Positions 26,726 to 34,745 of a DNA stretch of 64,000 nucleotides are shown here, piece by piece. The stretch comes from Rufibacter sediminis (GTDB lineage Bacteria > Bacteroidota > Bacteroidia > Cytophagales > Hymenobacteraceae). A program made the position numbers and the translations under genes. Where the stretch lies: assembly GCF_014269285.1 (NCBI RefSeq), contig NZ_JACOAF010000001.1, forward strand, positions 62,001-126,000. Reading direction: 5' to 3'. Below the pieces are notes generated by a model. That model saw nothing but the letters and a program-made list of their open reading frames with translations, was not told the DNA's origin and ran no database searches. Each line of letters starts with the position of its first letter. Within the stretch, counting starts at the first letter, position 1.

Positions 26726-26749
26726 TTTGTTGGTGAGAACACCAACAAA
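26726..26749. repeat. Inverted repeat TTTGTTGGTG-AGAA-CACCAACAAA
   Basis: Perfect 10 bp arms around AGAA, in the 426 bp gap before hisS. I recall similar sequence (read on the minus strand as VGVLTNKPDIG) recurring in other Bacteroidota spacers; that is memory, not a search. The rest of the gap shows only R8, R9 and the hisS promoter. Confidence 0.6.
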
Positions 26750-26904
26750 GGAGGTGTAAGTAGCGAGGTGGAAAGGAGGCGAAGGTGCGTGTTTCAGGTT
26801 TATCTGCAAAAAGAAGACTGAAGATGGGTGATGTAATGGTTGTGCAGCATTGCTCATCTGGCTTACATCTATCAAGAATGCGTGGGAGACGGAACAGACT
26901 GACT

Positions 26905-26942
26905 GTTTTGGGGCTGTTTTCCGGAAAAGAGCGGTAAAACGA
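26905..26942. repeat. GTTT/AAAC palindrome, copy R9
   Basis: GTTTTGGGGCTGTTTTCC faces GGAAAAGAGCGGTAAAACG. The left arm equals the consensus exactly; the right arm has drifted. It lies 50 bp upstream of the predicted hisS -7 box. Confidence 0.75.
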
Positions 26943-26991
26943 GTTAGAAGTTGGTTTACCCCGAGGGAGCCTGATTCTTTTCTGAATTTGC

Positions 26992-26999
26992 TATCTTCG
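26992..26999 (+). promoter_or_regulatory. Predicted -7 box of hisS
   Basis: TATCTTCG, one base from TAnnTTTG, 4 bp before ATG 27004. If used, the message would be nearly leaderless. Confidence 0.45.
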
Positions 27000-27003
27000 C
27001 AGC

Positions 27004-28386
27004 ATGAGTCAAGACAAACCTTCTATCCCCAAGGGCACCCGCGATTTTGGGCCGGCCACGGTGGTAAAACGCAACTATATTTTCTCCGTCATTAAGCGCA
27101 CGTTTGAGAAATTCGGTTTCCTCCCGCTGGAAACTCCCGCCATGGAAAACCTGTCGGTGCTTACCGGTAAGTACGGCGACGAGGGCGACCAGCTGATTTT
27201 CAAAATCCTGAACTCCGGCGATTTCCTGAGCAAAGTTTCTCCGCAGGACCTGGAGCAGGGCTACAAGCCCCTCACCCGCAAAGTCTCTGAAAAGGCCCTC
27301 CGCTATGACCTCACCGTGCCGTTCGCGCGGTTCGTGGTCATGAACCGCAACGAGATCGCCTTCCCCTTCAAGCGGTACCAGATTCAGCCCGTTTGGCGCG
27401 CAGATCGTCCGCAGCGGGGCCGTTACCGCGAGTTCTACCAGTGCGATGCCGACGTGGTGGGCACCAATTCCCTGCTCTGCGAGGCCGAGATCATCCTGAT
27501 GATGGATGAAGTGCTGAGCACGCTGGGGCTGGTCGATTTCACCATCAAATTCAACCACCGCGGTTTGCTGGCCGGCATCGCCGAGGCCATCGGGGCCAAA
27601 GGACGTGAGGCCGACCTGTGCGTGGCCATCGATAAACTGGATAAAATTGGGCAGGAAGCCGTCAACGACGAACTCCGCCAGAAAGGCATCGCCGAGGAAG
27701 CCGTGGGCAAACTCCAGCCCATCCTGAATCTAACCGGCGACATCGCTGATCTGCTTCCGCAGTTAGACACGCTATTACAGGACTCTGAAGAAGGGCAGCG
27801 CGGCTTGCGGGACATCCGCAGCATGTTGTCGTTTCTGGAGAGTTTTACCATAAACAAGGCCAAAGTACAGCTGGACGTGACGCTGGCCCGCGGGCTTTCC
27901 TACTACACCGGCTGCATTTTTGAGGTGAAGGTGAACAACGCGCAGATGGGCAGCATCAGCGGCGGCGGCCGCTATGATAACCTCACGGGTATGTTCGGGT
28001 TGCCGGGCGTGTCGGGCGTGGGCTTCTCCTTTGGCGTGGACCGCATCTTTGACGTGCTGGAAGAACTCAACCTGTTCCCCGAGGAAAGCCAGACCATCAC
28101 CCAACTGCTGATCGCCAATTTTGACGTGGCGTCCATGCGGTACGCTTTGCCGGTGCTTCAGTCGCTTCGGGCGGCTGGCATCTCCGCAGAGCTGTACCCA
28201 GAATCAGCCAAACTCAAAAAGCAGATGGCGTACGCCGATCAGAAACGAATCCCGTACGTGTTACTCATTGGCTCTGAGGAAATTGAAAGCGGTTTACTCA
28301 ACCTCCGCAACATGCGGACCGGCCAGCAGGAGAAACTGCCCTTGACCCAAATTCTGGACGTACTTCAGACTAATTCCAGCAATTGA
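27004..28386 (+). CDS. hisS: Histidyl-tRNA synthetase
   Basis: A 460-residue class II aminoacyl-tRNA synthetase. Motif 2 is in RYDLTVPFARFV with FKRYQIQPVWRADRPQRGRYREF. The histidine-specific motifs are LARGLSYYTGCIFE and GGRYDNLTGMFG. The C-terminal anticodon-binding domain starts near residue 360. It charges tRNA-His. Its TGA overlaps the ATG of the histidine ammonia-lyase gene by one base. Confidence 0.97.
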   Translation: MSQDKPSIPKGTRDFGPATVVKRNYIFSVIKRTFEKFGFLPLETPAMENLSVLTGKYGDEGDQLIFKILNSGDFLSKVSPQDLEQGYKPLTRKVSEKALRYDLTVPFARFVVMNRNEIAFPFKRYQIQPVWRADRPQRGRYREFYQCDADVVGTNSLLCEAEIILMMDEVLSTLGLVDFTIKFNHRGLLAGIAEAIGAKGREADLCVAIDKLDKIGQEAVNDELRQKGIAEEAVGKLQPILNLTGDIADLLPQLDTLLQDSEEGQRGLRDIRSMLSFLESFTINKAKVQLDVTLARGLSYYTGCIFEVKVNNAQMGSISGGGRYDNLTGMFGLPGVSGVGFSFGVDRIFDVLEELNLFPEESQTITQLLIANFDVASMRYALPVLQSLRAAGISAELYPESAKLKKQMAYADQKRIPYVLLIGSEEIESGLLNLRNMRTGQQEKLPLTQILDVLQTNSSN

Positions 28387-29891
28387 TGGCCGGGCAGCAT
28401 CTCGTTTCCCTGGCGCCTCTTTCCTTGGAAGAGATTGGAAAGGTCCTGAAAACCAGGGCCACCCTGGGCCTTTCTGAGGAGGTGGAGCAGCGCATTAGCC
28501 GCAGTTACACGTACCTGCACCAGCATCTGGCCAACGCGTCAAAACCGGTCTACGGCATCAACACCGGCTTTGGCGCCCTCTGTAACACCAGCATCTCGCC
28601 CGAACATCTGGAAACCCTCCAGCGCAACCTAGTCATGTCGCACGCGTGCGGCACTGGCGAGGAAGTGCCCGCCGAAGTGGTGAAACTGATGTTGTTCCTG
28701 AAGGTGCAGTCGCTGGGTTACGGCTACAGCGGCGTGCAGTTGAGCACCGTGCAGCGGCTCCTCGCCTTCTTTAACCGAGAGGTGTACCCGGTTGTCTACC
28801 AGCAAGGTTCTCTGGGTGCCAGTGGCGATCTGGCTCCTTTGGCGCACTTGTGCCTGCCTCTGATTGGGTTGGGCGAAGTGCGGTTCCAGGAGTTCAAGCT
28901 GAAAGGCCACGAGATTCTGGACATCTTCAGCTGGGACCCCATCCGGCTACAGGCCAAAGAAGGTCTGGCGCTGCTGAACGGCACTCAGTTAATGGCGGCG
29001 TACGGAGCCATCATCTGCCTGCGCGCCCGCCAAATTTCCATGGCCGCCGATGTGGTGGCCGCGCTCTCGTTGGAAGCCTTTGACGGACTCAGTGCCCCTT
29101 TCTCGCCCCAGATCCACCAGGTAAGACCGCATGCCGGGCAAGTGAAAACCGCCGCCCGCATCCTGAACCTGTTGGCGGGCAGCGAGCTCCAGCAAAAAGA
29201 AAAGGCGCAGGTGCAGGACCCGTATTCGTTCCGGTGCGTGCCGCAGGTGCACGGCGCCAGCCTGGATGCGCTGGAGTACGCCGAGAAAGTCTTCACCACC
29301 GAGGTGAACGCCGTGACCGATAACCCCAACATCTTCCCCGAGGAAGAACTGATTCTCTCCGGCGGCAACTTCCATGGGCAGCCCTTAGCATTGGCGCTGG
29401 ATTTTCTGAGCATCGCCCTGGCGGAGTGGGGAAGCATCTCCGAGCGGCGCACGTTTCAGTTGATCTCGGGGCAGCGCGGGCTGCCGCAGTTCCTGATTCA
29501 GGAGCCGGGGCTGAACTCCGGGTTCATGATTCCGCAATACACGGCTGCCTCCATCGTTAGCCAGAATAAGCAACTGTGTACCCCCGCCAGCGTGGATTCC
29601 ATTGTCTCGTCTAACGGGCAGGAAGACCACGTGAGCATGGGCGCGAACAGTGCCACCAAGGCATATCAGGTGGTGCAGAACGTAGAGCGGATCTTAGCCA
29701 TCGAGCTTATGGCGGCGGTGCAGGCCCTAGAGTTCAAACGCCCGCTGCGCAGCTCTCCGGCCCTGGAGAAAGTAGTGGAAGCGTTCAGAACGCAGGTGGC
29801 CCCGCTGGAACAGGACCGCGTTTTACAGCCCGATATTGAAAAAAGCATCAAATTTATCCAGGACTTTCCTTTTGAGGAGCTGATGGCGTGA
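28386..29891 (+). CDS. hutH: Histidine ammonia-lyase
   Basis: A 501-residue aromatic amino-acid lyase that converts L-histidine to trans-urocanate and ammonia. The MIO prosthetic group forms from A145-S146-G147 in GSLGASGDLAPLAH. GINTGFGALCNT (about residues 58-69) carries the conserved active-site tyrosine loop, and YSFRCVPQVHGA and TAASIVSQNK follow as in HutH. None of the other hut genes is adjacent. It overlaps hisS by one base and the downstream secreted-protein gene by four. Confidence 0.93.
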   Translation: MAGQHLVSLAPLSLEEIGKVLKTRATLGLSEEVEQRISRSYTYLHQHLANASKPVYGINTGFGALCNTSISPEHLETLQRNLVMSHACGTGEEVPAEVVKLMLFLKVQSLGYGYSGVQLSTVQRLLAFFNREVYPVVYQQGSLGASGDLAPLAHLCLPLIGLGEVRFQEFKLKGHEILDIFSWDPIRLQAKEGLALLNGTQLMAAYGAIICLRARQISMAADVVAALSLEAFDGLSAPFSPQIHQVRPHAGQVKTAARILNLLAGSELQQKEKAQVQDPYSFRCVPQVHGASLDALEYAEKVFTTEVNAVTDNPNIFPEEELILSGGNFHGQPLALALDFLSIALAEWGSISERRTFQLISGQRGLPQFLIQEPGLNSGFMIPQYTAASIVSQNKQLCTPASVDSIVSSNGQEDHVSMGANSATKAYQVVQNVERILAIELMAAVQALEFKRPLRSSPALEKVVEAFRTQVAPLEQDRVLQPDIEKSIKFIQDFPFEELMA

Positions 29892-31537
29892 GAAAACGGT
29901 TTGCATTTCTGCTGTTGTGGTTAGGAACTTCCCTGAGTGGCTGGGCGCAGCAGGAACGCCCCTGCTTTCTCGCCTACAAGCAGCAGCAGAATCAGGCCGT
30001 AGAAACCTTCTGCGTGGGAGAGACCATCACCTTCAAAGATAATTCGGGCCGGCCCAACGTCACGGAGTTCTATGATTTCGATGCTCGGGATGGCGTCACC
30101 CCTGACCAGCTACCCCAGCATGTGTTCACCGCACCGGGTACGTACACGGTCACCCAATTAACTGGGGTGGGCAATCTCTGCCCGCGCACGTTTGTGGTGA
30201 AAGCGGCCGCGCCGCCTTCGGCCCCGGTTCTCCAGAAAATCGCCTTGCAGGGCACTTCTATCCAGATACAACTACAGACCTCCGGGGTGAATGACCTGGT
30301 GGTAGAAAGCGCCTCCTCTCCTACCGGCCCTTTCACGACCTTGGAAACCCTGTCCAGCGTAGCCACGGGGCAAAGCCAGCACTCCATCGCGGTAAGCTCC
30401 GCTTCGGGCTGTTTCAGGGTCCGGGTGACGAATCTGTGCTCGGAACGGGAAGATATCATCTCCAATGTGGTTTGTACTCAATCTCTGGCCGCATCGGCGG
30501 GCGACCGGCAAAACGTGCTTTCTTGGAGTGCCAACGCCAGTTCCGGAAGTGTGACCGGTTACCAGCTGCTGCGGGGCGGACAACTCTACCAAACCTTTGC
30601 GGCCGGACAAACCACGTACACCGATGCGCAGGTGGCCTGTGGCCGAAGATACACTTACCAACTAATCGCCTTGCTGCAGAATGGGGGGCAAAGCGCCTCG
30701 TTGCCCGTGGAAGTGGAGACGCGGGGTACTTCGCGTCCGGCGGCCGCCTTGCTGGTGGCCAGCTTTGACCTCCAGAACAGAGTATTGCTGGAAACCAAGG
30801 TGCCCGGCCAGGAGACCTTCAAAGAACAATCGGTGTACCGAAGCCAAGGCGGCGCTTTTAACCTGATTTCCGAAAAACAGCCCCAAAACACCGTGGATCC
30901 CGCTCCGGGAGACCTTCGGTCGGGACTTTGTTACCAGATTGCTTACCTGGATTCCTGCAACCTTTCCTCGGGGCAAAGCAACAGCGCCTGTCCTTCCATC
31001 TTAATCGCTTCTGCCCAAGCCAACGGGGCGGTTCAACTTACCTGGAACTCGTATGAAGGTTTCCCGACGGACGTGGGCACCCAGACGTTGCAGCTCCTGG
31101 ACGAGCAGGGCACCGTGTACTGGAGTACCTCCGTGACCGGCCAGAGCTATCTGGACGCCCAGCCCCAGACCAAATTCCAGCGGCTCACGTACCGGCTGCT
31201 TTCCGTGTCACCGGATGCGGCTTACCAGAGTTTCTCCAATACCAGTTCCGTGGACCAGGGCTTTCAGTTTTCGTTCCCCACGGCGTTCACGCCCAACAAC
31301 GATGGCCTGAATGATGTCTTCCGGCCCGTGGGAGCGCCTTTCGCCTCGTCTTTTATCCTGCAGGTGCTGAACCGATGGGGCCAGATCATCTTTGAAAGCA
31401 AAGACCCCAAAGCGGGCTGGGACGGCACGCACCGCGGCAAACCCGCTCCCCCCGAAACTTATATTTACCGCATGGAAGCCGTGGATGTGAACGGCAAAAA
31501 GATCACCCAGAAAGGAACCGTCACGTTGATCCGGTGA
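29888..31537 (+). CDS. Secreted PKD-like protein with type IX (type B) sorting domain
   Basis: A 549-residue exported protein: signal peptide (about 1-20, FAFLLLWLGTSLSGWAQ), a PKD-like domain (about 35-105, with TFTAPGTYTV-type ending), fibronectin-like repeats in the middle, and a C-terminal gliding-motility (CHU_C) domain from about residue 460 (PTAFTPNNDGLNDVFRP, VLNRWGQIIFES). Such domains direct export through the type IX secretion system. The start is GTG 29888, overlapping hutH by 4 bp. Residues SEKQPQN are encoded by an internal palindrome copy (30854-30889). The ligand is unknown; an adhesin or matrix protein is likely. Confidence 0.88.
   Translation: MRKRFAFLLLWLGTSLSGWAQQERPCFLAYKQQQNQAVETFCVGETITFKDNSGRPNVTEFYDFDARDGVTPDQLPQHVFTAPGTYTVTQLTGVGNLCPRTFVVKAAAPPSAPVLQKIALQGTSIQIQLQTSGVNDLVVESASSPTGPFTTLETLSSVATGQSQHSIAVSSASGCFRVRVTNLCSEREDIISNVVCTQSLAASAGDRQNVLSWSANASSGSVTGYQLLRGGQLYQTFAAGQTTYTDAQVACGRRYTYQLIALLQNGGQSASLPVEVETRGTSRPAAALLVASFDLQNRVLLETKVPGQETFKEQSVYRSQGGAFNLISEKQPQNTVDPAPGDLRSGLCYQIAYLDSCNLSSGQSNSACPSILIASAQANGAVQLTWNSYEGFPTDVGTQTLQLLDEQGTVYWSTSVTGQSYLDAQPQTKFQRLTYRLLSVSPDAAYQSFSNTSSVDQGFQFSFPTAFTPNNDGLNDVFRPVGAPFASSFILQVLNRWGQIIFESKDPKAGWDGTHRGKPAPPETYIYRMEAVDVNGKKITQKGTVTLIR
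30854..30889. repeat. GTTT/AAAC palindrome inside the secreted-protein gene
   Basis: GCTTTTAACCTGATTTCC faces GAAAAACAGCCCCAAAAC. It is read in the same frame as the copy in the flippase gene, giving KQPQN in both proteins. Confidence 0.65.
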
Positions 31538-31539
31538 GC

Positions 31540-31575
31540 CGTTTTGGGGCTGATTTCCAGAAATTAGGCTTACAT
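31540..31575. repeat. GTTT/AAAC palindrome, copy R10
   Basis: CGTTTTGGGGCTGATTTCC faces GAAATTAGGCTTACATAAC. It begins 2 nt after the stop of the secreted-protein gene. The remaining gap to 31747 shows nothing recognisable. Confidence 0.65.
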
Positions 31576-31747
31576 AACTTTGTGAATCGTGCAGTTAGGC
31601 TGGTTAGCCAAGATTTCCAAACTCTGGTTTAGTTGAAACCGCCAAGTAGTCCAGAGGCTGCTTATCACCTTATTCATAAAGGCCAAAGCAGTTCATCCTA
31701 TTGAATAGTTTTGACAGAAAAACCCCTTTACCCTTTATCCCATATAG

Positions 31748-32800
31748 ATGCAGACACCGTCGTCTCGGTTGGAATTTCTGGACTTTTTACGGTTTATAGC
31801 AGCCTTCGCGGTGATGCTCCAGCACACGTTGGAAAGTAAGTCTCCGGCCTTTGCGACATTCAGCACCCATTACTTTCAGTTCGGGGTGTTTGGCGTCACC
31901 TTGTTTTTCCTGACCAGCGGCTTTATCATACCGGTCTCTCTAGAGAAAGCAAAATCGCTGAAAAGCTTCTGGATCAGTCGAATGTTTCGCCTTTTCCCGC
32001 TGTACCTGACCAGCATACTGGTTTCACTGGTTCTCATCTACCTTGGATGGATAGAAGGAAGTCTGCCCACGGCCGGTAGCTTGCTGGCCAATGTCATCAT
32101 GTTAGCCAAATTCCTGGGGCAACCTTTGATTCAAGGCCTCTACTGGACTTTGAACCTGGAAATGGTATTCTATCTAGCGGTGACGGTTCTGTTTATTACC
32201 GGCCTACTCAGGAGAAGTGTCTTGTTAGCGGTAGCGGCGCTTGGGTTTGCCTTACTGGTTGGGGTGGTGGGAACCCAGGTACTGCACCTGTTGGAAAGCG
32301 GTTGGGGGCTCTGCTTCCAACTGGCCACCATGTTTGTGGGTACTGTTTTTTACCGCTACATGACAGGGCAGGTAACGGGTAAGTCATGGGGTTTGATCCT
32401 ATTTGCTGCGATAGGAGTGCTTTTCGCCATCACCTATGCCAACTTGTACCAGAAAGATATACCTTCGGAATTGGGCACCAGAAGTTTCTGGCCAGTCACC
32501 AATGCTTTTTTTCTTGCTTACGCACTGTTTACCTCCTGCTTTCTGCTCAGAGAACGCTCCTACCCGAAACCTCTCCTTTTTCTGGGCATCATCAGTTATT
32601 CTCTGTATCTGGTGCAGGCCACTGTTCTGGCGATACTGTTACCGCATCTATCTAATGTCTTCGTGGCAGCACCAGTGGGTATTGCCGCTACGGTCTTTGT
32701 CTCCTATTTCACATACACTTTTATTGAAAAGCCTTTCGTCAAATTAGGGCGAAAACTATCCGGGAGCAAAGTACCCACAGTCTCGCCACACAACAATTGA
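31748..32800 (+). CDS. Membrane acyltransferase family 3 (OafA-like)
   Basis: A 350-residue, ten-helix membrane protein. The N-terminal RLEFLDFLRFIAAFAVMLQH carries the family motif with the catalytic-type histidine. The R-x10-H region is represented by SFWISRMFRLFPLY, and the last helices end FTYTFIEKPFVKLG as in OafA/NolL enzymes. It probably O-acetylates surface sugars. It is monocistronic and flanked by palindromes on both sides, so its glycan target cannot be assigned from context. Confidence 0.9.
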   Translation: MQTPSSRLEFLDFLRFIAAFAVMLQHTLESKSPAFATFSTHYFQFGVFGVTLFFLTSGFIIPVSLEKAKSLKSFWISRMFRLFPLYLTSILVSLVLIYLGWIEGSLPTAGSLLANVIMLAKFLGQPLIQGLYWTLNLEMVFYLAVTVLFITGLLRRSVLLAVAALGFALLVGVVGTQVLHLLESGWGLCFQLATMFVGTVFYRYMTGQVTGKSWGLILFAAIGVLFAITYANLYQKDIPSELGTRSFWPVTNAFFLAYALFTSCFLLRERSYPKPLLFLGIISYSLYLVQATVLAILLPHLSNVFVAAPVGIAATVFVSYFTYTFIEKPFVKLGRKLSGSKVPTVSPHNN

Positions 32801-32865
32801 GGACTAAACTCAGGTCTCAAATCGATACCGCACATCTAAGCTTTGCATGAGCCGAAAGGAACTCC

Positions 32866-32897
32866 TTTAAGCCTGATTTGGCAAAATCAGGCTTAAA
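32866..32897. repeat. GTTT/AAAC palindrome, copy R11 (perfect stem)
   Basis: TTTAAGCCTGATTT and AAATCAGGCTTAAA pair perfectly over 14 bp around GGCA. The arms differ from the G-rich consensus at several sites, but both sides changed together. Confidence 0.85.
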
Positions 32898-32973
32898 ACA
32901 GAACGGTTCGCTTGGCAGGAGGCGGGCTAGGCAGGTGCCTCGGGCCGCTTGTACAACATTCAGGTAAATCCCT

Positions 32974-32981
32974 TACTTTTG
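32974..32981 (+). promoter_or_regulatory. Predicted -7 box of the ybaB-GT2 operon
   Basis: TACTTTTG matches TAnnTTTG. A TTG at 32949-32951 lies slightly farther upstream than usual. The leader would be about 75 nt. Confidence 0.5.
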
Positions 32982-33062
32982 AGGCGTGAAAAAGAGGCCG
33001 GGCAGTATCTTCTGCGGTGGTTTCGCGTTAACTTGGATAGAACTCATTTAAAGAAGAAGACT

Positions 33063-33398
33063 ATGTTTGACATGTTCGGGATGATGAATAAGGTGAAGGA
33101 GATGCAGGCCAAGATGAAAGAGGCCCAGGATAATCTCAAGCACATCCAGGTATCGGCGGAGGCCGGCGGCGGCATGGTAAAAGCCACGGCCAGCGGAGAC
33201 CGCCGCTTGCTGAAGGTGGAGTTTGATGAGACCCTCATGAACCCCAACGACAAGGAAATGCTGGCCGATCTGGTGGTGGCCGCCGTGAACAAAGCCATGG
33301 ACGAAGCCGGTGAGCGCGCCAAGGAGGAAATCAAGAAGAACACCGAAGGCATGCTGCCCAACATCCCCGGTTTAGATTTGAGCAACTTTGGCTTATAG
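33063..33398 (+). CDS. YbaB/EbfC nucleoid-associated protein
   Basis: A 111-residue DNA-binding protein of the YbaB/EbfC family. It has a methionine-rich start (MFDMFGMMNKVKEMQAKM), a helical N-terminal part, the GGGMVKATASGDRRLLKVEFD central strand region, and the VNKAMDEAGERAKEEI helix. YbaB-type proteins are dimeric DNA bridges. ATG 33063 is chosen because upstream in-frame codons do not match the family. In many bacteria ybaB sits with dnaX and recR; here it overlaps a glycosyltransferase gene by 11 bp, which is an unusual partner. Confidence 0.93.
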   Translation: MFDMFGMMNKVKEMQAKMKEAQDNLKHIQVSAEAGGGMVKATASGDRRLLKVEFDETLMNPNDKEMLADLVVAAVNKAMDEAGERAKEEIKKNTEGMLPNIPGLDLSNFGL

Positions 33399-34440
33399 TT
33401 CCCCGCGCGTGGCGGTGGTCATCCTCAACTGGAACGGCCGCCGTTGGTTAGAGCAGTTTTTGCCCTCGGTTCTGGAAAACAGCCCCAAAGCCGATGTGGT
33501 GGTGGCCGACAACGCCTCCTCCGATGATTCCCTTTCTTTTCTGGCGCAGCAGTACCCGCAGGTGAGAACCATCCGGTTACAAGAGAACCTGGGCTTCTGC
33601 GAAGGCTACAACCAGGCCCTGCGCCAGGTAGAGGCCACGTATTACGTGCTCCTCAATTCAGACGTGGAAGTCACCCCTCATTGGCTGGACCCCATGGTGG
33701 AGCTGTTGGAGAAAAATCCGCAGATTGCCGCCTGTCAGCCTAAAATTAAATCCTTCCAGCAACGGACCCATTTCGAGTACGCCGGAGCCGCCGGTGGGTT
33801 TCTGGATGCTTACGGGTATCCGTTTTGCCGCGGCCGCTTGTTTGACACCCTGGAAGAAGACCGTGGCCAGTATGATGACGTGCGACCCGTCTTCTGGGCC
33901 ACCGGCGCATGTCTGTTCATCCGGGCCAGTGCCTACTGGGAAGCCGGCGGACTGGAAAAGGAGTTCTTCGCGCACATGGAGGAAATTGATCTCTGTTGGC
34001 GGCTCCAGAACTTGGGGCACCAGATCTACTACCAGGGCCAAAGCACCGTGTACCACGTGGGCGGCGGCACCTTACCCAAAGCCAACCCAAGAAAAACCTT
34101 CCTGAATTTCAGAAACGGTGCCGCGCTGCTCTACAAAAACCTGTCTGACGAAGAACTGACAAAGGTTTTCTACACCCGCTTAGCGTTAGACGGCGTGGCC
34201 GCGACCCAGTATTTCCTGAAGGGCGAATGGAAAGAGGTAAAAGCCATCTGGCAGGCGCACCGCACCTTCTTTGCCGAGATGGACTACTGGAAAAGAAAAA
34301 GGCAGGAAAACAGCGTCAAAAAGAAAACCACGCAATTGACCGGCTGGAGCCAGCAGAGCGTGGTGTGGCAGTATTTTGTGAAAGGCAAAAAGGAGTTCTC
34401 TACGCTAGACGTCCCAGACGGTGCTGCGCTCCCGGCGTAG
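33388..34440 (+). CDS. GT2 glycosyltransferase
   Basis: A 350-residue GT-A enzyme with VAVVILNWNGRRWLEQFLPS, VVADNASSDDS, ENLGFCEGYNQAL, the DxD element in VLLNSDVEVTP, and ATGACLFIRASAYWEAGG followed by HMEEIDLCWRLQ. The start is TTG 33388, or possibly GTG 33409. The first overlaps ybaB; the second would leave a 10 bp gap. The 3' end overlaps the convergent PspC gene by 36 bp. Its role in envelope glycan synthesis is inferred from family only. Confidence 0.88.
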   Translation: MAYSSPRVAVVILNWNGRRWLEQFLPSVLENSPKADVVVADNASSDDSLSFLAQQYPQVRTIRLQENLGFCEGYNQALRQVEATYYVLLNSDVEVTPHWLDPMVELLEKNPQIAACQPKIKSFQQRTHFEYAGAAGGFLDAYGYPFCRGRLFDTLEEDRGQYDDVRPVFWATGACLFIRASAYWEAGGLEKEFFAHMEEIDLCWRLQNLGHQIYYQGQSTVYHVGGGTLPKANPRKTFLNFRNGAALLYKNLSDEELTKVFYTRLALDGVAATQYFLKGEWKEVKAIWQAHRTFFAEMDYWKRKRQENSVKKKTTQLTGWSQQSVVWQYFVKGKKEFSTLDVPDGAALPA

Positions 34441-34623
34441 GATCTTCCGGATGTTCAGCCAGAAAGCCAGAATCAGGTACACCAAGACCGGTGAGCCGAA
34501 CGTTAAAAAAGAGAGGTAGATAAAATAGAGCCGAATGCTGCTGGTGGCAAAGCCTAACTTTTCCCCCACTTTGGTGCAGACCCCAAAGGCTTGGCTTTCC
34601 AGGAAAGACTGAATATTTTTCAT
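34405..34623 (-). CDS. PspC domain membrane protein
   Basis: A 72-residue protein made of one PspC domain: FGVCTKVGEKLGFATSSIRL followed by a hydrophobic hairpin (YFIYLSFLTFGSPVLVYLIL). Full PspC proteins sense envelope stress; this short form may be only a membrane peptide that modulates other factors. The start is ATG 34623. The gene overlaps the convergent glycosyltransferase gene by 36 bp. The 122 bp upstream of it is shared with the divergent TPR lipoprotein gene. Confidence 0.85.
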   Translation of the reverse strand: MKNIQSFLESQAFGVCTKVGEKLGFATSSIRLYFIYLSFLTFGSPVLVYLILAFWLNIRKILRRERSTVWDV

Positions 34624-34745
34624 GGTTTGAAAAGTTAAACACCTAAGTTAAATAAATTAATCAAATTCTACCGTAACTTTCCCTTTGAAAAAGGCTCAAT
34701 TTAGAGTCTGGTAACGTTTCATACGTTTCTTGTTGTAGTTAAGAT

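Noticed and set aside
25636-26748. Long open frame (370 codons) on the minus strand opposite the second Wzy_C gene
   Set aside because: Antisense shadow of a high-GC gene; the translation is low-complexity and resembles no family, while the plus-strand frame has TM segments and Wzy_C motifs.
33449-33488. GGAAAACAGCCCCAAAGC inside the GT2 gene
   Set aside because: Only the right half matches, and the encoded LPSVLENSPKAD is normal sequence for this enzyme family.
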